Source: Bradyrhizobium sp. NAS96.2 (GTDB taxonomy: Bacteria > Pseudomonadota > Alphaproteobacteria > Rhizobiales > Xanthobacteraceae). From it: a stretch of 44,354 nucleotides of DNA. Location: the NCBI RefSeq assembly GCF_001908235.1, contig NZ_LGHK01000070.1, positions 1 through 44,354 of the forward strand, in the 5' to 3' direction. A program made the position numbers and the translations under genes. The notes beneath the pieces were generated by a model, which saw only the letters and a program-made list of their open reading frames with translations, was not told where the DNA came from and did no database searches. Shown piece by piece: positions 22,098-29,378 of the stretch (position 1 is the first letter of the stretch; each line of letters begins with the position of its first letter).

Positions 22098-22130
22098 AAA
22101 AAAGCCCCGGACCTTCATCAGGCGGGGCTT
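22098..22130 (-). terminator. Attenuator terminator upstream of asd
   Basis: On the minus strand AAGCCCCG (22123-22130), a loop that can pair further (CCU/AGG), CGGGGC (22104-22109) and six T (22098-22103) form a strong intrinsic terminator about 90 bases before the asd start codon. Its 5' arm GCCCCG is complementary to CGGGGC inside the end of the leader peptide (about 22179-22186), giving an alternative antiterminator pairing. Confidence 0.8.
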
Positions 22131-22157
22131 CGGGTAGAGATGATGCGGTACGACCGG

Positions 22158-22229
22158 CTACGCGCGCACGCCTCCCGAGGCCCCGGAGGGCTTGGTGGTT
22201 TTGGTGGTGCGTTTGGTCGCGGTGATCAT
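22158..22229 (-). CDS. Thr-rich leader peptide of asd (attenuator)
   Basis: A 23-codon frame, M-I-TATKRTTKTTK followed by PSGASGGVRA and TAG. Six of residues 3-12 are Thr, all ACC, and one is Ile, like the thr leader of E. coli. There is no Shine-Dalgarno site; a promoter at 22238-22266 puts the RNA start at or within two bases of the ATG, so it is probably leaderless, as known for trpL in Sinorhizobium. The last codons form a hairpin (22171-22190) whose 3' half can instead pair with the terminator. A ribosome stalled at the Thr codons would cover the CCCUCC arm and favour read-through into asd. Function is inferred from layout. Confidence 0.7.
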   Translation of the reverse strand: MITATKRTTKTTKPSGASGGVRA

Positions 22230-22237
22230 GGTGCGGA

Positions 22238-22266
22238 CTTATGCGGGACGGATCGGCGTCCGTCAA
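22238..22266 (-). promoter_or_regulatory. Promoter of the asd leader
   Basis: On the minus strand TTGACG (22261-22266), 17 bases, CATAAG (22238-22243). The expected start is 22229-22231, at the leader-peptide ATG. It lies 40 bases beyond the stop of the PepSY gene, so asd has its own promoter. Confidence 0.6.
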
Positions 22267-22305
22267 CGGCTTTTGGGCGAAAATCTGGCAGCGCCCATAC
22301 GGCTC

Positions 22306-22935
22306 TCAGCGCCTGCGTGCGCCCGGCGGTTCGAGGATGACCTCTTTCAGATCGCTGCCGGCGAGCACCACGATGACGAAATTGAGCTTGCCGCGCTCGC
22401 GCATCAGGCCGCCGCTGATCGCCTTGCCCGAGGTGGTGCGTTCGGCAACCCGCACCGCATCGGCGAGGCGATGACGGAGCGCCCTGAGCACGGCGAGGTT
22501 GTCACGGTCTTCGGCACCGAGGGATGCCAGTGACGAAGGCGCCTCGCCACCGATCACTTCGCCGGTCGAGGCGTCAATCGAATGCTGCCAGATGCGGTCC
22601 CGCTGCATAGTCTTGACCCGGTAGATCGCGGGCTCCGTCGCACCGTCGAAGCTGACGTCGGCGGTGATCGCGCCGGAGTGCAGCGCCTCCGCAATCGCCA
22701 TCGCCTTGCGCAGCGAGATCTGGGCGGCCTGGAAGCTGTCGAGCTCGCGACGCACCGCGTGCATGTCGAACGCGCTGTCATTGTCGGGCGGAGTGAGAGC
22801 TGCGGCCGCCGAACCCGTGACCGCATGAGCCGGCGACGCCAAGGGAAGGCTCAGGGGCAGGGCCAGCAGCACGGCCGCAAGCAGCCGCGTTCCGAATGCC
22901 CAATGCCGCAGTGCGTGTGATCGTCCCATCGTCAT
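22306..22935 (-). CDS. Secreted protein with PepSY-like domains
   Basis: A 209-residue product with a signal peptide (RLLAAVLLALPLSLPLASPAHA). Residues about 70-125 fit a PepSY domain (ISLRKAMAIAEALHSGAI, then IYRVKTMQRDR, HSIDASTGEVIGG). A weaker second copy follows to the end (AVRVAERTTSGKAISGG, NFVIVVLAGSDLKEV). PepSY proteins are periplasmic inhibitors or sensors. A palindrome matching the one before the patatin gene lies about 190 bases upstream, suggesting control by the adjacent TetR protein. Confidence 0.8.
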   Translation of the reverse strand: MTMGRSHALRHWAFGTRLLAAVLLALPLSLPLASPAHAVTGSAAAALTPPDNDSAFDMHAVRRELDSFQAAQISLRKAMAIAEALHSGAITADVSFDGATEPAIYRVKTMQRDRIWQHSIDASTGEVIGGEAPSSLASLGAEDRDNLAVLRALRHRLADAVRVAERTTSGKAISGGLMRERGKLNFVIVVLAGSDLKEVILEPPGARRR

Positions 22936-22978
22936 GTCGCATCCGTCGCGTCGAACCGCCGCCCAGGCAAAGAAAGAT

Positions 22979-23011
22979 GCGGCCGACCCTTGTTAGTCAG
23001 AGGTCGGCCGC
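22979..23011. repeat. Perfect 10-bp hairpin in the PepSY 5' region
   Basis: Arms GCGGCCGACC (22979-22988) and GGTCGGCCGC (23002-23011) around a 13-base loop, 44 bases upstream of the PepSY start. On the minus strand it is followed by ATCTTTCTTT, a poor T-run. It may end TetR transcripts or lie in the PepSY leader. Confidence 0.6.
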
Positions 23012-23119
23012 CGAACGTTCAGATGAAGCGATGGCGGCTGCTCCATCGTGACGATCGAAGTTACAAGGTGACGCAAAACCGTTGGGGGCTGAACTTGGGT
23101 TTCGCGTCTCTTTGCAACT

Positions 23120-23143
23120 AAACAATACGGTTTCGTTCCGTTT
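23120..23143. promoter_or_regulatory. Probable TetR operator, copy 1 (PepSY side)
   Basis: AAACAATACGGTTTCGTT plus CCGTTT. It matches 21 of 24 bases of the palindrome at 25302-25325. The 17-base core AACAATACGGTTTCGTT pairs at six of eight positions around a central G, the size expected for a TetR dimer. It lies upstream of the PepSY gene and just past the 3' end of the TetR gene. Confidence 0.6.
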
Positions 23144-23196
23144 GTTCAAGGCTCATCACGGCAACGTGTAAGACGATCGAACGATCCTAAAAAAGG

Positions 23197-23970
23197 TCAG
23201 CGGGCCGGACGGCGGCGCGCTTTGGCCGCCCCCTTGGCGGTGTCGCGCAGCCGATCCCGCGGCCCGACGGCGCCGGCCAGGAACAGCCGGATCGAGACCT
23301 CCATCCGCGTCTCGGCCGCCTTCATGTCGATCGGAATTCCGAATGTCGCCATCCGGTGGGTGTGGCCGACCACCATGTTGAGGAAGGTCTCGGCCGCGAT
23401 CGTGGTGTCCTCGAGATCGAGCACGCCCTTGTCGGCCAGATGGTCGAAGAAATCAGCGGTCGTGGAGACGGCCTTCGACCAGCCCTCGTCGACGGCCAGC
23501 TTGGCGACCTCGGGGAAATTGATCGCCTGCGCGGTCAGGATGCGGCTGAAGGCGATGGAGTCGGCGCTGCAATTCAGCACCAATAGCTGGCGCCCGAGCT
23601 CGATCAGCCGTTCCTCGGCCGAGCCATCGCAGGTGCCGTCGCCCTGCGCTTCGGCCGCGGCGGCGGCGAGCGGAGCGAGCCAGCGGGCAATTTCGCGCCG
23701 GAGCACCGCCGTGAACAGGCCGCGCTTGTCGCCATACTGGCCGTACACGGTGGGTTTGCTGACGCGGGCAGCCTCGGCTACCGCGTCGATCGACGTCGCA
23801 TCGAAGCCGCGCTCGAGGAACAGGCGGGTGGCGACCTCGATCAGCCGCTGGTCGCGCTCGATCGCAGCGTCCCGGGTCGGCCGGCCGCCGCGTGACTTGA
23901 TCACGCCGCGCTTGGCCGCCTTGTTGGCCGCCTTGGCCTTGGTAGCCGTCAATCCCATTTGCCCATTCAT
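23197..23970 (-). CDS. TetR/AcrR family transcriptional regulator
   Basis: A 257-residue regulator. A Lys/Ala-rich N-tail (TKAKAANKAAKRG) leads to the DNA-binding domain: RLIEVATRLFLERGFDATSI, then DAVAEAARVSKPTVYGQYGDKRGLF (helix-turn-helix near residues 62-85). The C-terminal ligand domain resembles AefR-like TetR proteins. It is 88 bases after the patatin gene on the same strand, so probably cotranscribed, and would repress the operon from the palindrome at 25302. The tail adds positive charge not usual in the family. The ligand is unknown. Confidence 0.93.
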   Translation of the reverse strand: MNGQMGLTATKAKAANKAAKRGVIKSRGGRPTRDAAIERDQRLIEVATRLFLERGFDATSIDAVAEAARVSKPTVYGQYGDKRGLFTAVLRREIARWLAPLAAAAAEAQGDGTCDGSAEERLIELGRQLLVLNCSADSIAFSRILTAQAINFPEVAKLAVDEGWSKAVSTTADFFDHLADKGVLDLEDTTIAAETFLNMVVGHTHRMATFGIPIDMKAAETRMEVSIRLFLAGAVGPRDRLRDTAKGAAKARRRPAR

Positions 23971-23981
23971 CTCGTTGTGCG

Positions 23982-23999
23982 CCGGACGGGTTCGTCCGG
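23982..23999. repeat. Perfect 7-bp dyad between patatin and TetR genes
   Basis: CCGGACG-GGTT-CGTCCGG, 12 bases upstream of the TetR start. It differs from the two AAAC-type operators. It may be a hairpin in the operon message that lowers TetR translation, or a small dyad without function. Confidence 0.5.
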
Positions 24000-24058
24000 T
24001 CTATAACCCGCGCGGTGCGGATTCGTCCATTCGGCGGTACCGGGGGGCGGGGAGCCGC

Positions 24059-25237
24059 TCAGGGCGGCGTCGCGGTCCAGGCCTGCCCCGCTGCGGCCTT
24101 GTCGTAGCCGTACCGGTAGAGCGCGCGCATATAGGCGGTGTCGAAGCCCTGGGTTTCCGCGGCCGGGTAGTCGCGCTCGATATAGGACAGATGGAAGCCG
24201 AGGCGGTTGCGCCGGGCGAAATCATAGGTCGAGAGAATGACGGAGCGGGTTTGCGCCTGCGTGATCGCGGAAATGCTGCGCGAGGCGACGTCGATCGTCG
24301 AATTCGACACCAGCTCGAAATTGCCCTCGAGCTTCTTGTTGACGAGGATGTAGATGTTCATGCGGCCATTGGCTGGCCAGGCACGCTCGCGGAACATCAA
24401 TGCGTCCGGCAGCGTCAGCACGGGCGCAGTCACGCCGCCGTCGACATGCATCTCCTGGAAGCGCCGGCCCTGGCCCTCGGCGTCGATCAAGATCGGCGGA
24501 AACACCAGCGGGATGCTGGCCGAGGCGGCCATCACGTCGCGAAACAGCTGCAGCGCCTCGGGCGTGCCGACGGCAGCGATCCGTCCCATGTCCCAGATCA
24601 CGGTGCGCTGGGTGTCGAGATCGGTGGTGACGATCAGGAGCTTTCGGCCCTTGGCGTTCTCGCGCGCCACCTCGCTCAGGATGTCCTCGCCGACGTAGCG
24701 CGCCACCAGCTGGCGCAGCCGCTTGTTGCCGAACAGGCCGGAGCCGAACAGCACCCGCATCAGGCTCGGGTCCTGCAGCAGGCTTTCGGCGATGCCCGAC
24801 GTGTAGACCTCCTTCAGCGTCTCGTCGTAGCGCGAGCCGAGGAACGCAAACGGTGCAATCAGCCCGCCGGTACTGACACCGGAGACGACCGAGAAGCTCG
24901 GCCGGTTGCCGGCCGCGGTCCAGCCGTTGAGCACACCCACGCCATAGGCGCCGTCGGCGCCGCCGCCGGAGAGGGCGAGATAGGTCTTGATCGGGGCGAG
25001 GGTGTCTTTCTCGAGCTTGAACTTGGATGCCGGCTCGTCGGCATAGCGGCGCAGGCCGTCGAGATCGAGCACCCGCGAATTGACGGCGTCGGCAGCCGTG
25101 TAGGGCGTCCGCGGCAGCGAGCTGCAGGCCGCAAGGGTGAACGCGAGCCCGCACAGCAGGGCCACTTGGCCCATCGCATGGGCGACTGCCGTCCGATGGC
25201 GGGCGCCGTCAGGCCGGGCTGTGAAGAGGGGGAACAT
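24059..25237 (-). CDS. Patatin-like phospholipase, lipoprotein
   Basis: A 392-residue product with a lipoprotein signal: hydrophobic GQVALLCGLAFTLAAC-SS, the lipobox LAAC placing Cys near residue 38. The patatin domain has the oxyanion-hole loop SGGGADGAYG, the nucleophile elbow GVSTGG, and the catalytic Asp in DGGV. Such enzymes cleave acyl chains of phospholipids or other lipids; here it would act on a membrane surface. Start ATG 25237 is one of several options (25174 also in frame). A palindrome at 25302-25325 lies 65-88 bases upstream, and the TetR gene follows, so it is likely the main target. Confidence 0.9.
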   Translation of the reverse strand: MFPLFTARPDGARHRTAVAHAMGQVALLCGLAFTLAACSSLPRTPYTAADAVNSRVLDLDGLRRYADEPASKFKLEKDTLAPIKTYLALSGGGADGAYGVGVLNGWTAAGNRPSFSVVSGVSTGGLIAPFAFLGSRYDETLKEVYTSGIAESLLQDPSLMRVLFGSGLFGNKRLRQLVARYVGEDILSEVARENAKGRKLLIVTTDLDTQRTVIWDMGRIAAVGTPEALQLFRDVMAASASIPLVFPPILIDAEGQGRRFQEMHVDGGVTAPVLTLPDALMFRERAWPANGRMNIYILVNKKLEGNFELVSNSTIDVASRSISAITQAQTRSVILSTYDFARRNRLGFHLSYIERDYPAAETQGFDTAYMRALYRYGYDKAAAGQAWTATPP

Positions 25238-25301
25238 CTCGGTCTGGTTTCGCGCGGATTGAAGTCGCGGCGGGGAGGTCCGTCGCCCTATTGTTGACAT
25301 A

Positions 25302-25325
25302 AAACGATACGGTTTCGTTTTGTTT
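25302..25325. promoter_or_regulatory. Probable TetR operator, copy 2 (patatin side)
   Basis: AAACGATACGGTTTCGTTT is a near-perfect 19-base palindrome, followed by TGTTT. It shares 21 of 24 bases with 23120-23143. It lies upstream of the patatin gene (-) and 117 bases upstream of tgt (+), with a TTGACA at 25294-25299 beside it. Confidence 0.65.
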
Positions 25326-25441
25326 AACGGAGGTTCCGTTGCAGGGCAAGCGTCCGTCGGTCGGTTCGCGTTCACGAAGTCGCGCGGAAGCCGTTATCGG
25401 ACGGGTTGATCGGGCTTCAGTGACACGCAATAAGCAGCCGC

Positions 25442-26575
25442 ATGAATCTTCCCAATCATTTCGAGTTGCTGGCAACTGACGGCGCCGCCCGCACCGGACG
25501 CCTGGCCACGCCGCATGGTCTCGTCCGGACGCCCGCATTCATGCCCGTCGGCACTGCGGGGGCGATGAAGGGCATGCATTGGCGCGAGGTGCGTGATGCC
25601 GGCGCCGACATCGTGCTCGGCAATACCTATCACCTGATGCTGCGGCCGGGCGCCGAGCGGATCGCAGGGCTTGGCGGCCTGCAGCGCTTCACCGGCTGGG
25701 GCGGCCCGATGCTGACGGATTCCGGCGGCTTCCAGGTGATGTCGCTCTCGGAGCTGCGCAAGGTGACCGAGAAGGCCGTGACCTTCCGCTCGCATATCGA
25801 CGGCGCCAAGGTCGAACTGTCGCCGGAGCGCTCGATCGAGGTGCAGCGGCTGCTCGGCTCGGACATCGCGATGCAGATGGATGAATGCGTGCGGCTGCCG
25901 GCCGAGCGCGCCGACATCGAGCGTGCGATGCAGCTCTCGCTGCGCTGGGCCGAACGCTCCAAGCGCGCCTTCGAGAGCGCACCCGACGGCTACATGCTGT
26001 TCGGCATCGTGCAGGGCGGCGATATCCCCGATCTCCGTTACGCCAGCGCGCGCTCCCTGACGGACATCGGCTTTCACGGCTACGCGATCGGCGGGCTGGC
26101 CGTCGGCGAGCCGCAGGCGGTGATGCTGTCGATGATCGAGGAGACCGCGCCGGCGCTGCCGGCCGATCGGCCGCGCTATCTGATGGGCGTCGGTACGCCG
26201 GACGACATTCTTGAGGCGGTCGCGCGCGGCGTCGACATGTTCGATTGTGTGATGCCGACACGGAACGGGCGCCACGGCATGGCGTTCACCCGGTTCGGGC
26301 AGATCAATTTGCGCAACGCCCGTCACATCGACGATCCGCGTCCGCTCGATGAAGCGAGTCCATGGCCGGCGGCACGCGACTATTCGCGCGCCTATCTGCA
26401 CCATCTGGTACGAGCAGGCGAAACCCTTGGGGCAATGCTGCTGTCCGAAATCAACGTCGCCTATTACCAGGAGCTGATGCAGGGCATCCGTGCAGCGGTG
26501 GCCAACGGCACGTTCGAGGACTTCAGAACGAAAACGCGCGCCGGATGGGCGCGCGGTGACATCGCTCCGAGATGA
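25442..26575 (+). CDS. tgt: tRNA-guanine transglycosylase (queuosine), zinc site missing
   Basis: Tgt swaps guanine 34 of Asn, Asp, His and Tyr tRNAs for preQ1. The 377-residue protein is full length, with [11 protein letters not shown], the catalytic Asp in [26 protein letters not shown] and the second Asp in [12 protein letters not shown]. The usual structural zinc ligands (Cys-x-Cys-x2-Cys and a His 26 residues on) are absent: the aligned residues are Ser306, Trp308, Ala311 and Ile337, while flanking [11 protein letters not shown] and NVAYYQ are conserved. All active-site segments remain, so it is likely an active, zinc-free variant. It works before QueA. Confidence 0.95.
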   Translation: MNLPNHFELLATDGAARTGRLATPHGLVRTPAFMPVGTAGAMKGMHWREVRDAGADIVLGNTYHLMLRPGAERIAGLGGLQRFTGWGGPMLTDSGGFQVMSLSELRKVTEKAVTFRSHIDGAKVELSPERSIEVQRLLGSDIAMQMDECVRLPAERADIERAMQLSLRWAERSKRAFESAPDGYMLFGIVQGGDIPDLRYASARSLTDIGFHGYAIGGLAVGEPQAVMLSMIEETAPALPADRPRYLMGVGTPDDILEAVARGVDMFDCVMPTRNGRHGMAFTRFGQINLRNARHIDDPRPLDEASPWPAARDYSRAYLHHLVRAGETLGAMLLSEINVAYYQELMQGIRAAVANGTFEDFRTKTRAGWARGDIAPR

Positions 26576-26585
26576 GCTTATGTGA

Positions 26586-26807
26586 TCAGTTGCACACGAT
26601 CGGGATCGGTTTCACCGAGTGCTTGGTCACGAACCCGTAACCGCAATTGTCGCAGGTCCAGAGATAGCTGATCAGATTGTCGAACAGGTACGCGGACGCT
26701 TCCGCCGCGACCATTGAGTCAGCACACACCGGACAGGTCGGCAAATCGCTACCGCGCGGATCGGGCCTGGACGCGACCGTCGACAGAACTTCAGCAAGTG
26801 CCGGCAT
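26586..26807 (-). CDS. Small zinc-ribbon protein
   Basis: A 73-residue protein with two Cys pairs, CPVC and CDNC, spaced about 25 residues apart, forming a zinc ribbon (LPTCPVCADSMVA ... LWTCDNCGYGF). The ATG at 26807 has GGGAGG upstream. It is convergent with tgt (10-base gap) and divergent from cysK. Function unknown; the small ribbon could bind nucleic acid or protein. Confidence 0.8.
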   Translation of the reverse strand: MPALAEVLSTVASRPDPRGSDLPTCPVCADSMVAAEASAYLFDNLISYLWTCDNCGYGFVTKHSVKPIPIVCN

Positions 26808-26885
26808 TGTGCGCCTCCCTTTGCGTTCTGAGCTGCACCTGACGAAAGTATATAAGCCCATTTGTTTGACCTTGTCGCAACACAA

Positions 26886-27002
26886 ATGCGTAGCTTTTAC
26901 GTTATTTGTGCGGGTTCTGATTTTTGCGATGCAGCGAAGATGCAACGAATGTGCGTCGCAGCGGTTTCTCACTTGCGCGTCATGACGCGCTGCTCCACAT
27001 GA
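26886..27002 (+). CDS. Possible upstream peptide of cysK
   Basis: A 38-codon frame ending 46 bases before cysK, with four Cys ([29 protein letters not shown]). No clear binding site and no terminator hairpin follow, so it is only a candidate. It could be a chance frame in the cysK leader, or a sensor peptide whose Cys codons slow ribosomes when cysteine is scarce. Confidence 0.25.
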   Translation: MRSFYVICAGSDFCDAAKMQRMCVAAVSHLRVMTRCST

Positions 27003-27048
27003 GAGAAGACCGCATATTCCCTGCATATCCCGCAACAGGAGCCGCCTG

Positions 27049-28023
27049 ATGGACGCGCCGTCGACAACGAGTGCAGTGCAACCCGGACGCGGCCGCGTCT
27101 TTGACTCGATCGTCGATGCGATCGGCTCGACCCCGATCGTGCGGCTGCAGCGACTGCCGCAGGCGAACGGCGTCAACGCGACGATCCTCGCCAAGCTGGA
27201 ATACTTCAACCCGGCGGCCAGCGTGAAGGATCGCATCGGGGCGGCGATGATCGTGGCGATGGAGAAGGCCGGCATCATCAACGCCGACACCGTGCTGATC
27301 GAGCCGACCTCGGGCAACACCGGCATTGCGCTGGCCTATGTCGCGGCATCGCGAGGCTATCGGTTGAAGCTCGTGATGCCGGAGTCGATGTCGATCGAGC
27401 GGCGGCGGATGCTGGCCTTCCTAGGCGCGGAGATCGTGCTGACCCCGGCGGCGCAGGGCATGAAGGGGTCGATCGCGACCGCCGAAGAACTCGTGCGCAC
27501 GACACCCAACGCGGTCATGCCGCAGCAGTTCAAGAACCTCGCCAATCCGGAAATTCATCGCCGCACCACGGCGGAGGAGATCTGGAACGACACCGGCGGC
27601 AATATCGATTATTTCGTCGCCGGCGTCGGCACCGGCGGCACCATCACCGGCGTCGGGCAGGTGCTGAAGCCGCGCAAGCCGTCGTTGCGGATCGTCGCGG
27701 TGGAGCCGGAGGAGAGCCCGGTGCTGTCGGGCGGTCAGCACACGCCGCACAAGATCCAGGGTATCGGGGCTGGCTTCATTCCCGACATCCTCGACCGCTC
27801 CGTGATCGACGAGATCGTCAAGGTCAACAGCGCAACTGCGATCGAGACCGCGCGCGCGTTGGCGCGCAACGAAGGAATTCCCGGCGGTATTTCGTCGGGC
27901 GCGGCCATCGCGGCCGCCTTGCAGATCGGCAAGCGGCCGGAAGCTGCGGGCAAGACCATCCTGGCGATTGTGCCGTCATTCTCGGAGCGCTATCTCTCCA
28001 CAGTGTTGTTTGAAGGAATCTGA
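27049..28023 (+). CDS. cysK: Cysteine synthase A
   Basis: CysK makes L-cysteine from O-acetylserine and sulfide with pyridoxal phosphate. The 324-residue product has the PLP Lys in [14 protein letters not shown], the phosphate-binding [16 protein letters not shown] and [15 protein letters not shown] loops, and PGGISSGAA near the end. The ATG has AGGAG eight bases upstream. It is followed after 17 bases by a BrnA-like gene and then an intrinsic terminator, so these two form one transcript. Confidence 0.96.
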   Translation: MDAPSTTSAVQPGRGRVFDSIVDAIGSTPIVRLQRLPQANGVNATILAKLEYFNPAASVKDRIGAAMIVAMEKAGIINADTVLIEPTSGNTGIALAYVAASRGYRLKLVMPESMSIERRRMLAFLGAEIVLTPAAQGMKGSIATAEELVRTTPNAVMPQQFKNLANPEIHRRTTAEEIWNDTGGNIDYFVAGVGTGGTITGVGQVLKPRKPSLRIVAVEPEESPVLSGGQHTPHKIQGIGAGFIPDILDRSVIDEIVKVNSATAIETARALARNEGIPGGISSGAAIAAALQIGKRPEAAGKTILAIVPSFSERYLSTVLFEGI

Positions 28024-28040
28024 GACACAGGATCCAAGAT

Positions 28041-28280
28041 ATGGCCGATCAGCCGAGGCGCCCGCGAACCCTGAACGATGCCCGTAGCGAAGCCGAGGCG
28101 GCGTTCAAACGCGCCACCACCAAGGTCGCTGACGCGGTGCCAAAGACCGTGGCCGTCCCCGGCGTCCGGGAGCAGGTCACGCTGCGGATCGATCAGGATG
28201 TGCTGGCATATTTCCAGGAGGGCGGTCCCGGCTGGCAGGACCGCATCAATGCGGCGCTGCGCAAGGCCGCCGGCAAGTAA
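28041..28280 (+). CDS. BrnA-like antitoxin-domain protein without a toxin partner
   Basis: A 79-residue protein. The C-terminal half (VTLRIDQDVLAYFQEGGPGWQDRINAALRKA) is the BrnA/ribbon-helix-helix antitoxin pattern: VTLRID beta strand, then DRINAALR helix. The N-terminal half (EAEAAFKRATTKVADAVPKT) differs from usual BrnA. Normal BrnA genes sit just after a brnT RNase gene; here the upstream gene is cysK and no brnT is nearby. It is probably a DNA-binding regulator left from, or recruited away from, a toxin-antitoxin pair. Confidence 0.8.
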   Translation: MADQPRRPRTLNDARSEAEAAFKRATTKVADAVPKTVAVPGVREQVTLRIDQDVLAYFQEGGPGWQDRINAALRKAAGK

Positions 28281-28299
28281 CGCGCGTCGCAGGCAAAGG

Positions 28300-28325
28300 A
28301 GCCCGGGATGGTCCCCGGGCTTTTT
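28300..28325 (+). terminator. Intrinsic terminator of the cysK transcript
   Basis: AGCCCGGG-ATGGTC-CCCGGGCT followed by TTTT, 20 bases after the BrnA-like stop. Confidence 0.85.
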
Positions 28326-28358
28326 GCTGTGATGGAGCGGCAGCGTTGCAGGCGGCGC

Positions 28359-29234
28359 TCATCTTGCGCGCGCCGGCCTTGTTGCGCCGGGTTTCAGGTT
28401 CAGCAGATTGCCGGCCAGGATCATGGCCGCGCCGAGGACTGTGTAGGCGTCAAGCCGCTCGGCATAAATCAGCCACCCGGCGATCGCGGTGAGCGGGACG
28501 CGGACGAAATCCATCGGGATCACGACGGTCGCGTCGGCGTGGAGCAAAGCGCGCGCCATGCAGTAATGCGAGAACGTGCCGCAGAATGCGATCACCGCGA
28601 GCCAGCCCCAGGTCGAAAGCGGCGGCCAGGTCCAGACATAGAGCGCCGGCCCGATACTGGCGAGCGACTGCACCACCAGCATCCAGAACATGATCGTCAG
28701 CGTCTGCTCGGTCCGCGTCAGCGACTTGACCACGGCGACCGAGATGCCGAAGCCGACGGCTGCGGCGAGCGCGATCAGCTGGCCCGGATTGATCGCACCG
28801 GTGGCCGGCCGGACGATCACGACCACGCCGATCACGCCCAGCACGATCGCGACGATCTTCCAGGATGTCATCCGTTCGCCGAGGAAGCTCGCCGCAAGGA
28901 TCGCGGTCCAGATCGGCATCGTGAACTCGATCGCGACCACCTGGCCGATCGGGATCAATGTCAGCGCATAGAACCAGCCGAGCTGAGCGCAGAAATGGAT
29001 CAGGTTGCGCGCGATGTGGACGTGGACGCGCGCGGTCTTCACGATCGCAAGCCCGCCATTGATGTGGATCAGCGGATACAGCATCACGAAGCCGAGCACG
29101 CCGCGCACGGCCATCAGCTGGAAGACGTTGACCTCGCGCGTCGCCTCGCGGCCGGCCACCGCCACGATCAGCATCAGCGCGAGCCAGCCGGACATCCACA
29201 GTGCTGCGCGGGTCTTTGAGGGCGTGCGATCCAT
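28359..29234 (-). CDS. EamA/DMT-family transporter
   Basis: A 291-residue inner-membrane protein with ten predicted helices in two EamA repeats (first repeat from LALMLIVAVAGREATRE with GVLGFVMLYPLI; second from GQLIALAAAVGFGISVAVVK). Family members export amino acids or other metabolites; the substrate cannot be told. The end is short and basic (GATRPARAR). I start at ATG 29234 (MDRTPSKTR) rather than a TTG 12 bases upstream. It is divergent from the RidA gene across a 144-base gap holding a perfect dyad. Confidence 0.88.
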   Translation of the reverse strand: MDRTPSKTRAALWMSGWLALMLIVAVAGREATREVNVFQLMAVRGVLGFVMLYPLIHINGGLAIVKTARVHVHIARNLIHFCAQLGWFYALTLIPIGQVVAIEFTMPIWTAILAASFLGERMTSWKIVAIVLGVIGVVVIVRPATGAINPGQLIALAAAVGFGISVAVVKSLTRTEQTLTIMFWMLVVQSLASIGPALYVWTWPPLSTWGWLAVIAFCGTFSHYCMARALLHADATVVIPMDFVRVPLTAIAGWLIYAERLDAYTVLGAAMILAGNLLNLKPGATRPARAR

Positions 29235-29264
29235 GACGGGGAACAAGGTGAGAAAGGACGCCCG

Positions 29265-29282
29265 GTATCAGCGAGCTGATAC
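29265..29282. promoter_or_regulatory. Candidate operator between EamA and RidA genes
   Basis: Perfect dyad GTATCAG-CGAG-CTGATAC in the divergent intergenic region, 31 bases upstream of the EamA start and 97 upstream of the RidA start. The spacing suits a dimeric regulator. No regulator gene is adjacent. Confidence 0.4.
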
Positions 29283-29378
29283 GAATTTGCAACGCGCAAT
29301 TCTGCCGACGCGGTGATGCGCCGGACGTGCGATCGATGCTAAGCAGGTCGGGAATAATCACATCAGGAGGATCTGTTC

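Noticed and set aside
22104..22229. Leucine, tryptophan or isoleucine attenuator
   Set aside because: The peptide has no Leu or Trp and only one Ile; only Thr is repeated.
28308..29219. 303-codon plus-strand frame over the EamA gene
   Set aside because: Arg/Asp/His-rich shadow; the minus strand encodes ten membrane helices.
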